A model generated the notes under the pieces. The model saw nothing but the letters and a program-made list of their open reading frames with translations, ran no database searches and was not told the origin of the DNA. This document shows, one piece after another, positions 35,917-44,820 of a DNA stretch of 64,000 bases. The DNA comes from JABAQJ01 sp046327745. Lineage in GTDB: Bacteria; Gemmatimonadota; Gemmatimonadetes; Gemmatimonadales; Gemmatimonadaceae. Position 1 is the first letter of the stretch; each line of letters begins with the position of its first letter. The stretch lies in assembly GCA_046327745.1 (NCBI GenBank), contig JAXLXV010000014.1, positions 124,001-188,000 on the forward strand. Reading direction: 5' to 3'. The translations under genes and the position numbers were made by a program.

Positions 35917-36381
35917 CTACAGCTGCTTTTCGTAGACCCAGATGATCACGCGTTGAACGCCACCTTCCTTGATGGTGCGTTCCTGTGTCATCGTCTTGCC
36001 GTCGTTGGTGAGGCTGCGCATGTCTTCCTGCGAACCGCCCTTCCACGCGAAGCTGGCCTTGAGCCCGCGCGTACCCTCCCACCAGACGCGCGCCATGCCC
36101 GGGCCGCAGCACGTGCTTGGCAGTTCAACCTCGGGTCCGTCGATCTCGAAGGCCTCGCGCGCGCGGCTCAGCGTGTCGTTCTCGAAGATGGTGATCGCAA
36201 AACTCGTGGCCGAGTGCTCGATGCGATGCACGAGATTCGGCATCGGCGAGTTAAACGGCGAGATCTCCTGGACCAGCTTCCAGCTGCCTGTGAAGTTCGG
36301 GCGTGCACCATCCGTTTGGGCGGCGAGTTGCGCGCCAGGGAGGAGCAGGGCTAGGCAGAAGGTCCGTGCGATCTTCTTCAT
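35917..36381 (-). CDS. Small exported protein of unknown function
   Basis: A 154-residue protein starting at MKKIARTFCLALLLPGAQLAAQ (ATG 36381), a clear signal peptide. The mature part begins FTGSWKLVQEISPFNSPMPNLVHRIEHSA and continues as alternating strands to the end (VQRVIIWVYEKQL), typical of a lipocalin-like fold in small exported proteins. Two adjacent Cys (STCCGPGM) are unusual and could bind metal or a disulfide partner. Divergent from the serine hydrolase gene. Confidence 0.7.
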   Translation of the reverse strand: MKKIARTFCLALLLPGAQLAAQTDGARPNFTGSWKLVQEISPFNSPMPNLVHRIEHSATSFAITIFENDTLSRAREAFEIDGPEVELPSTCCGPGMARVWWEGTRGLKASFAWKGGSQEDMRSLTNDGKTMTQERTIKEGGVQRVIIWVYEKQL

Positions 36382-36550
36382 GGTTGAGTGCCTGAAGGTC
36401 GAGAGCGTGGTGCGCGGCTCAAACCGCCGCCGGACCAAGTATGGTGTTGTCCCGCGCTCCACGCCACGGGTGGCGCAGGTACCACGCGACACTGGTGAAC
36501 GCCAGCTTCGCGTGGACATGTTTTGAACACACCTCGGGAGTAACTGGCAT

Positions 36551-37975
36551 TTGGCTCACGCCCGCACGCCGTACGCCGCTTCTCTGACGCTGTGCCTTCT
36601 CGCTGTTGCACCATCGGCGTCGGCGCAAGCGAGCCTGCGCATGAAGGTCGATCGCTATGTCCGTGCGGAGATGGAACGGCGACACATTCCGGGGGTGGTG
36701 CTGACGGTGCTGAGGGATCATCGCGTGATCCTCACCGCCCACTATGGCATGGCCGACGTGTCGCTCAAGACGCCGGTCTCAGCGCGCACGTCGTTCGAAA
36801 TTGCCTCGATGTCGAAGCAGTTCACGGATGCAGCGGTGCTGCTCCTTGCGGAGCAGGGGAGGCTGGCGGTGACGGATTCGCTTTCCCGTCACTTCCCGGA
36901 CCTCCCGCCCTCGTGGCAACCCATCACCGTCCAGCAGCTCATGAACCACACGGCGGGGCTACGGGATGACTGGGATGAAGACGATCAGTTTTTCACATCA
37001 AAGACGACGTCGGCCGAGTTCTTCGATGCGTTGAAGGCGTCGCCCTTGAAGTTTGTGCCGGGAACCGACTGGAGCTACAGCGCTGGTCCGTTCGTGCTCG
37101 GACTGCTCATCGAACGCGTAAGCGGACACTCGTATGCAGAGTTCATGCGGGAGTCGATCTTCACACCGCTGGGGATGGCGTCCACAACGGTCAACCATGG
37201 GGACTGGCATGCACCGAATCGGGCGTCCGGTTACATCGAGCGCGACGGCGTTATACAGGAAGGCATACGCCTTTCAGCGGCGGCGCATGGTCGCGCCGAT
37301 GTGGGTTTACGTACAACAGCGCAGGATCTCGCGCGGTGGGACGCGGCACTCCACAGCGGGTCCTTCCTAACGCCGGCTAGCCAAACGCTGATGTTCACTC
37401 CAGGGCGCCTGACGAACGGAGAGGTCATTGCGCACGGTCTTGGCTGGTTTGTCACACCATACCGCGGTCACACCGAGGTCGCGCACGGCGGCAGGTTCCG
37501 CACGGGCTTCAGTTCCGTGATTGCCTGGTATCCGGATGATGGCCTCACGATCATCGTGCTGACGAACCAGTTCAAGGCACGCGCGTCCGAGATGGCTCGT
37601 ACCATTGCGTCCTTCTACAATCGCGACTACTTGCCGATCCCGATGATGACGCCGCGTCCTGCGCACGCATCGCCGCGCGACCAGGTGGTGACTCGGGTCC
37701 TGAACGCGTTGAAACGTGGGGATACGCCTGCGGAGCTCCTTCCAGGGGTTGGTCGTCTCGGCGGCTGGTCGAGGGCCGAGCTTCGCAAGGAGGTGGCACA
37801 GGCATCGGCCCCCACCTTCATCGATTGCCAAAATCTTGCCGGCCGGCATGCGAAGGCCTTTGACGCGCCGATCGTGGCGAACTGTTTCTATCGGACGGGA
37901 GGCGACAGAGTGCGATACTGGACCGTCAGCTTCACGCAGAGCGAGCGGGTGGCCTACATCGAATTGGAGCAGTGA
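36551..37975 (+). CDS. Exported serine hydrolase, beta-lactamase/PBP-like (class C type)
   Basis: A 474-residue protein with a signal peptide (1-26, SASAQ). The beta-lactamase domain (about 35-360) has the SxxK motif in EIASMSKQFTDAAVLLLAEQG, a Tyr motif YSA in GTDWSYSAGPFVLGLLIE (in place of YxN), and HGG in VAHGGRFRTG (in place of KTG). These substitutions are common in the broad esterase/D-aminopeptidase branch, so it is not a proven beta-lactamase. A C-terminal domain of about 110 residues (two Cys) is extra. The start is TTG 36551 with GGAG 11 bases upstream; no ATG fits. Confidence 0.85.
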   Translation: MAHARTPYAASLTLCLLAVAPSASAQASLRMKVDRYVRAEMERRHIPGVVLTVLRDHRVILTAHYGMADVSLKTPVSARTSFEIASMSKQFTDAAVLLLAEQGRLAVTDSLSRHFPDLPPSWQPITVQQLMNHTAGLRDDWDEDDQFFTSKTTSAEFFDALKASPLKFVPGTDWSYSAGPFVLGLLIERVSGHSYAEFMRESIFTPLGMASTTVNHGDWHAPNRASGYIERDGVIQEGIRLSAAAHGRADVGLRTTAQDLARWDAALHSGSFLTPASQTLMFTPGRLTNGEVIAHGLGWFVTPYRGHTEVAHGGRFRTGFSSVIAWYPDDGLTIIVLTNQFKARASEMARTIASFYNRDYLPIPMMTPRPAHASPRDQVVTRVLNALKRGDTPAELLPGVGRLGGWSRAELRKEVAQASAPTFIDCQNLAGRHAKAFDAPIVANCFYRTGGDRVRYWTVSFTQSERVAYIELEQ

Positions 37976-38387
37976 ATGCCGGTAGCGGCGCGAGCCGTGA
38001 TCGGAACTCCCCTCGGCCACCTTCCTGGTGATAGGCGTTGCAGCCGACGGGTCGATGCGCGACACCACGCGATACACGTGGACCTTGAAGTCAGCGGTCG
38101 CCCTCGGAGCTCAGGCCGCTTCCACGTCTCAACGGTTCGCGGTGCCTTCAACGGCGTCGTTCATTCCCAACAAGGCCGCGGGGTGGGAGGTGGAGGTTCC
38201 ATCTCCTCGACAGGCGCAACCCGCCGCCCCCTGCACGCCTTAGGCGCCTTCGAAGGATCCCAAAGGCGCCGGTAGTCAGCGTTCCTCATAAACTGGTGGC
38301 CCCATCTGAGAAACGCCGGCCCGCCGAGTGCTCCGTTGCGACGTGCAGTGATGCAGGACGCGGCCGTCTCACCTCACGGGACTGCTG
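37976..38387. other. Intergenic region without a recognisable gene
   Basis: 412 bp between two genes that read toward each other. I see no gene I can support. One hairpin with perfect 8-bp arms (38243-38250 with 38263-38270, arm GGCGCCTT) could terminate one of the flanking genes, but there is no T-run on either side. Confidence 0.5.
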
Positions 38388-39242
38388 TTACGGCGTGGGT
38401 GATTTGGCGTCGAGGAAGTCGTTCACCATCGGCACAATGACGGACATGCGCTGCATCAGCGTCACGTGCGTCGTGGCGGGCAGGATGGCGAGTCGCGATG
38501 CGGGGAGTGGCTTGATGTCGCCATGAATCCCGCCCCCCTTTAGGCGATACATTTCCGCGACATGTTCGAGCCGCACGCCATCCGCGTCGCCGTGGATGAA
38601 GAACATCGGTGCCTTGGTGGCCTTCAGTTGGTCCGCACTGATCTCTTCGCCCTTCTCTGAGCCGGCCACGAGATGCTGGATGAATTTTGCAAAGTCGCCC
38701 GGCGTTGGGCTCAGCTTCTTGTACTCATCTTCGATGGGCGAGCCCTTGAAGACGTCCGCTGAAAGACTCGCCAGCGCGTCTACTCCTTCCTTGACCACGC
38801 CGTCGCGGCGCAACATCGACGAAATCACGACCACCTTTCGCACGTTGTCCGGATGACGGATGGCAGACTCCATGGCTACGCCGCCGCCCATGCTGTATCC
38901 GATAAGGTCGGCGCGCGGGATCTTCAGGTACGCGAGGAGCGCTGCCACATCGTCGGCGAGGTTGGCGGAGGTGATGTCACGGGCAATGTCCGCCGTGCGC
39001 CCATGGCCCTGCATTTCGACGGCAATCACTTTCCGCGTTTTCGCGAGTTCTTCGATCCACCCCGTCCAGTTCATGGGGATGGTCATGAACGCGCCGTGGA
39101 GCAGCACCACCGGTTCGCCGCTCCCATGGACTTCGTAATACATCTTGAGTCCGTTCACCGGGGCGTAACCAGTCACTGCGCTTTGCTGCGCTACGGCGGC
39201 CGCTGGAATAAGCATCGTCAGGAGGAAAGCGGTTGTCTTCAT
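38388..39242 (-). CDS. Exported alpha/beta hydrolase
   Basis: A 284-residue protein starting at MKTTAFLLTMLIPAAAVAQQ (ATG 39242), a signal peptide. Core motifs are PVVLLHGAFMT (oxyanion loop), ELAKTRKVIAVEMQGHGRT, the nucleophile elbow GYSMGGG (Ser at about 113), FFIHGDADGV with the likely catalytic Asp, and LPATTHVTLM with the catalytic His. This is the layout of esterase/haloperoxidase-type hydrolases. Substrate unknown. A longer frame upstream of the signal peptide is not needed. Confidence 0.88.
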   Translation of the reverse strand: MKTTAFLLTMLIPAAAVAQQSAVTGYAPVNGLKMYYEVHGSGEPVVLLHGAFMTIPMNWTGWIEELAKTRKVIAVEMQGHGRTADIARDITSANLADDVAALLAYLKIPRADLIGYSMGGGVAMESAIRHPDNVRKVVVISSMLRRDGVVKEGVDALASLSADVFKGSPIEDEYKKLSPTPGDFAKFIQHLVAGSEKGEEISADQLKATKAPMFFIHGDADGVRLEHVAEMYRLKGGGIHGDIKPLPASRLAILPATTHVTLMQRMSVIVPMVNDFLDAKSPTP

Positions 39243-39390
39243 GTGCGATCCTTCGTGTTTGGCGGCGGTGAAGAGGCCGCGCCACATAACGCCTAGCGTT
39301 CACCTGTTGGTCTGGAACCCTGCGATGACGCGACCTGTGCGGAGCGCGCACCCTTCGCGTGAAACCCGTTGATCGAGTGGGGCGCGACTC

Positions 39391-39433
39391 CGCCTGATAC
39401 CCTCGGCCACGCCGAATTAGGGAGTATCAGGCG
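39391..39433 (-). terminator. Stem-loop downstream of the AHSA1 gene
   Basis: Perfect 10-bp arms CGCCTGATAC (39391-39400) and 39424-39433 enclose a 23-bp loop that can pair further (CCT with AGG). It lies 22 bp past the stop of the leftward AHSA1 gene, as expected for a terminator. A short inverted repeat used as an operator for the hydrolase is a possible alternative. Confidence 0.6.
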
Positions 39434-39455
39434 AAGCATCGCGAAACGCCACGTC

Positions 39456-39974
39456 CTATTTCGCCGCCGAGCTCGCACCCAGGGCAACGAGCAGCTCGTC
39501 CAGCTGGTCGAACGTCTCGAACATGGCTTCGGCGGCGCCGGTACCGGCAGCGTCGAGTGCCTCCTTGGTGGGATAGCTCTCTCGCAGGACGATCAGCGTC
39601 TTGCCGCCCTGTTCTTCGAACGTCACCGTGGTGACGTGGCCGTCCTCGCCACCTTCATCATTGGTCCAGGCGAGGCGTGAATGCGGTGTCACTTCGACAT
39701 ACGTACCGAAAAACGCGACGGGCTCGGGGCTGTGTGCAAAGACCAATCGGTACTTGCCGCCGACGCGAGCATCCACCTCGCACGACAATAGGGTCATTCC
39801 CATCGACTTTGGCACCCACCATCGCTTGAGCAATTCGGCCTTGGTGAATGCCTCGAACACCGCGCGCGCGGGGCCGTTGATGGTGCGCGTGACCACGACC
39901 TCGCGGTCAGATGTCTTTTTCACCGTGGTCCGGTTCTTCACGGGGCCGGGCTTACCTTCGATTCCTGCGTTCAT
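39456..39974 (-). CDS. AHSA1/SRPBCC-domain protein
   Basis: A 172-residue SRPBCC protein: REVVVTRTINGPARAVFEAFTKAELLKRWW, then SCEVDARVGGKYRLVF and GTYVEVTPHSRLAWTNDEGGEDGHVTTVTFEEQGGKT, ending with the helix EAMFETFDQLDELLVAL. Small ligands are bound in such cups, but the ligand is unknown. The gene overlaps the upstream ArsR gene by 23 bp; the ArsR/AHSA1 pair with its operator is a widespread autoregulated cassette. Confidence 0.92.
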   Translation of the reverse strand: MNAGIEGKPGPVKNRTTVKKTSDREVVVTRTINGPARAVFEAFTKAELLKRWWVPKSMGMTLLSCEVDARVGGKYRLVFAHSPEPVAFFGTYVEVTPHSRLAWTNDEGGEDGHVTTVTFEEQGGKTLIVLRESYPTKEALDAAGTGAAEAMFETFDQLDELLVALGASSAAK

Positions 39975-40305
39975 GGCTCTTCTCCTTTCGTATCAGGTCT
40001 TCGACCACGTTTTCTAACTCGTCAAAACGCTCGTCCCAGCGCTGGCGGTACCGCTCCAGCCACTCCGTCTCTTCCTCCAATCGGCGCGGTCCCAGCTGGC
40101 ACGATCGCACCCGCCCGATCTTCTTGGTGGTGACGAGTCCCGCCTGCTCCAACACGCCGACGTGCTTCTTCATGCCCGTGAGCGTCATGCGGAACCTCAG
40201 GGCGAGGTCGGTGATCGAAGCGTCGGATCGTCCGAGTTGCTCCAGAACACCACGACGTGTGGCATCTGAGAGCGCGGCGAATGAGGTGTCGAGTAGAGTT
40301 GTCAT
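39952..40305 (-). CDS. ArsR-family transcriptional regulator
   Basis: A 117-residue winged-helix repressor: SFAALSDATRRGVLEQLGRSDASITDLALRFRMTLTGMKKHVGVLEQAGLVTTKKIGRVRSCQL. There are no metal-binding Cys, as usual in the class paired with AHSA1 genes. The ATG is 40305, directly against a perfect inverted repeat on the upstream side, which is its likely operator. It should repress its own operon, in response to an unknown signal. Confidence 0.93.
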   Translation of the reverse strand: MTTLLDTSFAALSDATRRGVLEQLGRSDASITDLALRFRMTLTGMKKHVGVLEQAGLVTTKKIGRVRSCQLGPRRLEEETEWLERYRQRWDERFDELENVVEDLIRKEKSHERRNRR

Positions 40306-40355
40306 ATACTGAACTATGTGGTTCAGTATCTAATAGACGCTGTCGTGCCAAGCAA
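40306..40355 (-). promoter_or_regulatory. ArsR promoter and operator
   Basis: The inverted repeat ATACTGAAC (40306-40314) / GTTCAGTAT (40321-40329) has a 6-bp spacer and starts next to the ArsR start codon. On the minus strand, TTGCTT (complement of 40350-40355) and TAGATA (complement of 40327-40332) with a 17-bp spacer form a plausible promoter. The operator touches the -10 element, so bound ArsR would block transcription. Confidence 0.85.
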
Positions 40356-40455
40356 GGGGAGACCGTGAAAACACGATCCGTTACGCGATCCTGCTACTGA
40401 GGAACGAGCTTCGAGCGAGGATCACCTGTAGTCCGCCTAACCCAACCCTGCTAGG

Positions 40456-43101
40456 CTACCGAGACGACTTGGCGCGGATCTCTTCGACAAAATTCTCCAC
40501 CATCATCAAGTCGCGCTTTGAGCCCCCAATGGAGTGCAGCAGCAGGAAGTGCTCATTGTCGGGCATCGCCTGGTAGTGTCGCCCATCAGTGTTGTCGTCG
40601 AGCAGAATGCGAAAGAGTGGGCGAGGGGGCGAGAAGTGCGGCCGTCCCGAAGCGTCGGCCGTCATGGCGATTGAGACGAGGTCTCCCGAAGCCGCACGGT
40701 AGAACAGCTCGAGCCCGCGAGGGGCCCACACAGGTTCCATGCCGCCACGCGGTGACACCTGCCACCTGCCGTCGCGCGTTGCTGGAAATGGGTGCACGTA
40801 TACCTGGCCCTGTCCCGTCTCATTGCTGGAGTACGCGAGCCAGTGACCGTCCGGCGAGATGCTGGCGTACTGCGCAAGAAAAGGTCCGGAGACGAGTGCA
40901 CGTGGTGCACTGTCCAGCGCAGGTCGATATCCAACGACTTGCGTGTTAACACCCGCAATGGCGCGGGTCGCAACGAGAGCCGTTCCGTCGGGTGACCAGT
41001 CGGCACTCAAGACATTGCCCTTAATCGGAAGTTCTGTTCCGTCTCCCGCACCATCAGCGGGCACCAATCGCAGTTGGTTGGAATCAGCGAGATTGGACAG
41101 CACCGTTATGGATCGCCCATCGGCCGACCAGGAGAGGGCGCGATTGCGCGTTCCCTCTATCGCCAATGGAGTGAGCGTGCCTCCTCCCATCGCCATGACA
41201 CTCACGCGGAGCCCGGTCAACTCGACAGTGGTGACGGCCAGTCGCGCGCCATCGGGAGACATGGCGAAGTCACGGATGTCCGCTCTTACTCCGGAGTCAG
41301 CCGCAACCGAGGTGCCGTGGCGGTCAATCTTCAAGATGTCACGAGCCCCTCCGTAGCCAACCCAGACGAGCGACCCGGTTCTCGAAAGTGCGAACTGCGA
41401 TGCCGATCCCATGTAGACGTCGACGCCTTGGAAGAGCGCGACGGGTCTCCCCGTCACGACGGCGCGTTTGGCGTCGAACGGAACCGCCATCAGCGCACCA
41501 TCAGACGTCGCATAGACGAGATAACCGGATGCGTACCTCGCCATCGTTCCTTTGAAGAGGCGATGCACGGGACCGCCGTTCGTCGGCACCACCGCGATCT
41601 CACTCGCCTCGGGGACGCCGAGTCTTCCACTCGTGGCGAGCAGATTCTTTCCGCCGGGGAGCGCTCCGATCCACATGAAGCCCGCGTCGGTTTCGTGCGG
41701 CGCGACGCGAGTGAGCGTGCCGCCATCGGGGGAGACCCGTTGAATCGCGCCGCTGTCGTCGACGAAGTAAATCCGATCGTCGTCTGTCCACGCAATGCCG
41801 CCGCCTGCGGATGGAACGCCGTGCGGGACGATGGTGAGCGCGGGCCCTCCGAAGGCTCCCTGCAACGACACGACCTTGAGCGTGTTTCCCGCCGTGAACG
41901 CGAGAGCCGCGCCATTCGGAGAGAAGGTAGGAATCAGTCCCGCGTCAGTTCCCACGATGGGGTGCACGCCCATCTCGTCCAGTTCGCGCTGCCAGAGCAT
42001 GTCCTTCCCGTTAGGCGATCGGCCGACGTATACCAGGTGCAAGCCGTCCGGCGAAATGGCGAGATTGACGCCAGCGGCCGGAAGGAACGTGGCCGTGTCG
42101 GGCAGCTCGATCGCGAATCGAACAACGGGGCGGGGCGCCTCGCGTGCGAACGCTCGGCTGAGGAGCACGCCAATCGCAACGCCCGCGGCCACGCCGGCCG
42201 CGACGAGTGCCGGGGAGAGTCGACGCCGAGGGGGAATCGGGACCGCGTCGCTGGTTCGCCCGCGGAAGGACGGCGTGACGAGCGCCTCGGCGAGTGCGCT
42301 GGCGCGGCTGAATCGATCGGCAGGGATCTTCTCGAGCGCCACCGCCACAGCCTCGGCCACGTTCGGGGGAACGGACTTGCGGAGCGAACTGACCCGAGGC
42401 GCCTCCTCCGTAGCGATCTTCATGATGACTTGCTGAACGGATGGCGCTTGGTGCGGGATGCTGCCGGTCAGCATTTCGAAGAGGACGACACCTAACGAGT
42501 ATATGTCGGATCGGGCCGTGATGTCATGTTCGGCGGCCGCCTGCTCGGGGCTCATGTAGTTCGGCGTTCCCATGGCGAGCCCTGTCTCGGTCATGCGCCC
42601 GCCGGCCGCGGCTGAGACGGCGAGCGCGATGCCAAAGTCGGCGACCAACGCTCGGCCCTCATGCAGCAGGATGTTTTCTGGTTTGATGTCGCGGTGAATG
42701 ACGCCGCGGCGATGCGCGTAGTCGAGGGCGCTCGCGACTTCCACGGCGATGCGAACCGCGTCATCGATCCCAAGCTGTGTTTCCCGTTGCAGCTTCGTGC
42801 GTAGCGTCTCGCCGTCGATGAACGGCATGACGTAGTACAGGAATGGCCCGTGGCTCCCCGAGTCGAACAGCGGGAGGATGTTCGGGTGTTGGAGCTGTGC
42901 GGTGGTGGTGATTTCCCGCAGGAATCGTTCGGCGCCCAGCAGTGCGGCTGTTTCCGGGCGGAGCACCTTGAGGGCGACCTTCCGGTGATGCCGCAGGTCC
43001 GTGGCGACATATACCGTGGCCATGCCGCCCGCGCCTATGGCATGCTCAATCTGGTATTGACCAGCAAGGGCGGCTCGGAGTTGCGATATCGAGTCGGTCA
43101 C
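40456..43101 (-). CDS. Transmembrane Ser/Thr protein kinase with beta-propeller-like (WD40/PD40) region
   Basis: An 881-residue kinase. The kinase domain (about residues 14-280) has GAGGMATVY, Lys 45, HRDIKPEN at 136-143, DFG at 155-157 and SPEQ, so it should be active. One membrane helix follows (about 293-316, LVAAGVAAGVAIGVLLS). The outer region has repeated units such as ISPDGLHLVYVG, FSPNGAALAFTA, SPDGGTLTRVA and SWSADGRSITVLS, which is the WD40/PD40-like propeller pattern. It may sense an external ligand. The gene starts 149 bp from the divergent cupin gene. GCCTAACCC lies just past its stop. Confidence 0.93.
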   Translation of the reverse strand: MTDSISQLRAALAGQYQIEHAIGAGGMATVYVATDLRHHRKVALKVLRPETAALLGAERFLREITTTAQLQHPNILPLFDSGSHGPFLYYVMPFIDGETLRTKLQRETQLGIDDAVRIAVEVASALDYAHRRGVIHRDIKPENILLHEGRALVADFGIALAVSAAAGGRMTETGLAMGTPNYMSPEQAAAEHDITARSDIYSLGVVLFEMLTGSIPHQAPSVQQVIMKIATEEAPRVSSLRKSVPPNVAEAVAVALEKIPADRFSRASALAEALVTPSFRGRTSDAVPIPPRRRLSPALVAAGVAAGVAIGVLLSRAFAREAPRPVVRFAIELPDTATFLPAAGVNLAISPDGLHLVYVGRSPNGKDMLWQRELDEMGVHPIVGTDAGLIPTFSPNGAALAFTAGNTLKVVSLQGAFGGPALTIVPHGVPSAGGGIAWTDDDRIYFVDDSGAIQRVSPDGGTLTRVAPHETDAGFMWIGALPGGKNLLATSGRLGVPEASEIAVVPTNGGPVHRLFKGTMARYASGYLVYATSDGALMAVPFDAKRAVVTGRPVALFQGVDVYMGSASQFALSRTGSLVWVGYGGARDILKIDRHGTSVAADSGVRADIRDFAMSPDGARLAVTTVELTGLRVSVMAMGGGTLTPLAIEGTRNRALSWSADGRSITVLSNLADSNQLRLVPADGAGDGTELPIKGNVLSADWSPDGTALVATRAIAGVNTQVVGYRPALDSAPRALVSGPFLAQYASISPDGHWLAYSSNETGQGQVYVHPFPATRDGRWQVSPRGGMEPVWAPRGLELFYRAASGDLVSIAMTADASGRPHFSPPRPLFRILLDDNTDGRHYQAMPDNEHFLLLHSIGGSKRDLMMVENFVEEIRAKSSR

Positions 43102-43138
43102 GTAGTGGGGTCCGAGTGTGCCCTAACATACATGCAAA

Positions 43139-43160
43139 CGTGCGGCGCGCACGCCGCACG
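43139..43160. promoter_or_regulatory. Palindrome in the divergent kinase/cupin intergenic region
   Basis: Perfect 9-bp arms CGTGCGGCG (43139-43147) and 43152-43160 with a 4-bp spacer lie between the divergent kinase and cupin starts. This could be an operator for either gene or an mRNA leader hairpin; I cannot tell which. Confidence 0.5.
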
Positions 43161-43250
43161 ATTGCCATATCACTTCCCCGGCTGAAGACTTGGACGCGAT
43201 AGAGCATCACGCGTTTCTTCTGCAAATCCAGCCACTTCGACGGATTTCCC

Positions 43251-43649
43251 ATGTCTGATCCGACCTGCAAGGTCGTCCCGTGCGGGAGTGCCTACACCGG
43301 ACAACAAGGCTTCACCTATCTCACCGGCCTCACCGCATCGACGACCGGCTCCACCGCGCTGTGCATGACCGTGCTCACTTTGCCTGACGGAGCGAAAGCC
43401 AAGACCCACCTCCATCGAGGGATTGAGACGGGCGCGTACATCATCAATGGTCTGGTCGACATGTACTACGGTCCGCAGCTGGAGCATCATCTCACCGCTC
43501 GGACCGGCGAGTATGTCTACGTTCCGGCCGACATGCCGCATCTGGTGATGAATCGGTCAGGCCAACCCTGCACGGCCTTGGTGGCGCATTCATCAGCGGA
43601 CGATCAGGATGGCATCGTGCTCTTGCCGGAGCTTGACGCGCTCCATTGA
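43251..43649 (+). CDS. Small cupin-fold protein
   Basis: A 132-residue single-domain cupin. Motif 1 is THLHRGIETGAYIINGLVDMYYG (about 46-70, with the metal-binding His and Glu), motif 2 is GEYVYVPADMPHLVMN (about 84-100, with the third His). A metal ion is expected. Cupins of this size are isomerases, dioxygenases or ligand-binding proteins; none can be assigned. Start ATG 43251 is unambiguous. Confidence 0.88.
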   Translation: MSDPTCKVVPCGSAYTGQQGFTYLTGLTASTTGSTALCMTVLTLPDGAKAKTHLHRGIETGAYIINGLVDMYYGPQLEHHLTARTGEYVYVPADMPHLVMNRSGQPCTALVAHSSADDQDGIVLLPELDALH

Positions 43650-43722
43650 CCTGTCGCAGGTGACGGTTCGGCAGGCGGTTGCTACGCGTTCAGCACCACT
43701 CATTCGCTTCAGCTCATTCTTG

Positions 43723-44376
43723 ATGGAAACCTCACCCAACTTCAGCTCGCGCGAGCGCGCCGGCCTCGTGATCGGCATTCTGGCCTTGTCGATCGCACTG
43801 AACCCGCTGAACCGAGAATTTCGCATTTGGCTGCGGGACGATGTGGTCAAGGGTGTGCCCTTCTGGCTGGACCACTTGCTATTCATGGTCACCCTGATGG
43901 TCGTTGTGTGGGGCACGATTGGCTTTCTGCTCCTTGGACCACGGGAGATGGCCCTTGCAGCTCCAGAGCGACCGCGCGAGGCGTGGTTGAGTGGGGCGCT
44001 GTCCGGTCTTGGATTGACCGCACTCGTTGTCGCCGTCATTGCGAGCTTTGGTCCGCTCACCAGGCAGCTGCACCCAGACTGGCCGGTGTTGTTCGCCAAC
44101 TTCGTCAGCAATTTCTACGAGGAGTTCATCTTTCGAGGAGTCATCCTCGGGCTGCTGCTGAAGGTGTTAGGCAGGCAACGCTCGTGGGCCGCGTCTCTTG
44201 CCTCTGCACTGCTCTTCTGCCAAGGGCACCTTCAGTATCCACCGCGACTACTGGCAACCGTGCTGGTGGCGGGCATCGTGTGGGCCTGGTTGACCATACG
44301 CTACCGAAGTCTCTGGCCCGCGTGGTTAAGCCACACCTTGGCCGACATTCTGGTCGACGGGTTGTTCAAGACATGA
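43723..44376 (+). CDS. CPBP-family intramembrane metalloprotease
   Basis: A 217-residue membrane protein. Start ATG 43723 begins METSPNFSSRERAGLVIG; upstream in-frame codons give no signal. The three CPBP motifs are present: EEFIFRG (about 138-144), the second helix with His (CQGHLQ, about 167-172) and SHTLADILVD at the C-terminus. These form the intramembrane active site of Rce1/CPBP-type proteases. Proposed roles include prenyl-protein processing-like cleavage and bacteriocin immunity. It follows the cupin gene by 73 bp and may be co-transcribed. Confidence 0.9.
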   Translation: METSPNFSSRERAGLVIGILALSIALNPLNREFRIWLRDDVVKGVPFWLDHLLFMVTLMVVVWGTIGFLLLGPREMALAAPERPREAWLSGALSGLGLTALVVAVIASFGPLTRQLHPDWPVLFANFVSNFYEEFIFRGVILGLLLKVLGRQRSWAASLASALLFCQGHLQYPPRLLATVLVAGIVWAWLTIRYRSLWPAWLSHTLADILVDGLFKT

Positions 44377-44470
44377 CGTGAAGGCCTCACGCGTGCAAAT
44401 CGCGTAGGCCGACTCCTGACGTTCGGCGTTGGTGTCTTCCGCGCGCGGGGTAGGGACCTCTCACAGGTAC

Positions 44471-44501
44471 TTGACGCCCGCTTCCATCCGGCCCATATAT
44501 T
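44471..44501 (+). promoter_or_regulatory. Promoter of the PadR operon, AT-rich operator region
   Basis: TTGACG (44471-44476) and TATATT (44496-44501) lie 19 bp apart, followed by further ATAT elements up to the ATG at 44533. The AT-rich stretch is unusual in this high-GC DNA, and the repeated ATAT elements may be the site where the PadR protein binds its own promoter. Confidence 0.6.
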
Positions 44502-44532
44502 ACGTCAGACGATATAACGACGAACGTACTAT

Positions 44533-44820
44533 ATGCTCAATCCCTCGCTCCTCATCCTCGCATCACTCGCCGACGGCGAGAAGCATGGCTACGCGATGAT
44601 GCAGGACATCCGCAGTTTCGCCGGTGTTGATCTCGGTGCCGGCACGCTCTATGGAGCCATCAGTCGCTTGGAGCAACAAGGATTTATTGAAGCGCTCCGC
44701 ACCAAGGACCGTCGTCAACCGTATCGCCTCACCGCGAACGGTCGAAAATTCCTGGCGGCCCAGATCGCAGAGCTCGAACCGGTTGTGCGCACTACCGCGC
44801 GTCGACTGAGCACCGCATGA
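44533..44820 (+). CDS. PadR-family transcriptional regulator
   Basis: A 95-residue PadR protein: SLLILASLADGEKHGYAMMQDIRS, the recognition helix GTLYGAISRLEQQGFIEAL and the wing DRRQPYRLTANGRKFL. It starts at ATG 44533 behind a recognisable promoter and overlaps the next gene by 4 bp (ATGA). This PadR type usually controls an adjacent membrane protein, as here. It heads a three-gene operon ending with the lipase. Confidence 0.93.
   Translation: MLNPSLLILASLADGEKHGYAMMQDIRSFAGVDLGAGTLYGAISRLEQQGFIEALRTKDRRQPYRLTANGRKFLAAQIAELEPVVRTTARRLSTA

Noticed and set aside
36551..37975. Second beta-lactamase
   Set aside because: SxxK is present but the YxN and KTG motifs are replaced (YSA, HGG), typical of esterases and peptidases of this superfamily; activity on beta-lactams is not supported.
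41074..42495. 473-residue plus-strand frame
   Set aside because: Antisense to the well-supported kinase gene; composition is Arg/Glu-rich as expected from a shadow frame.
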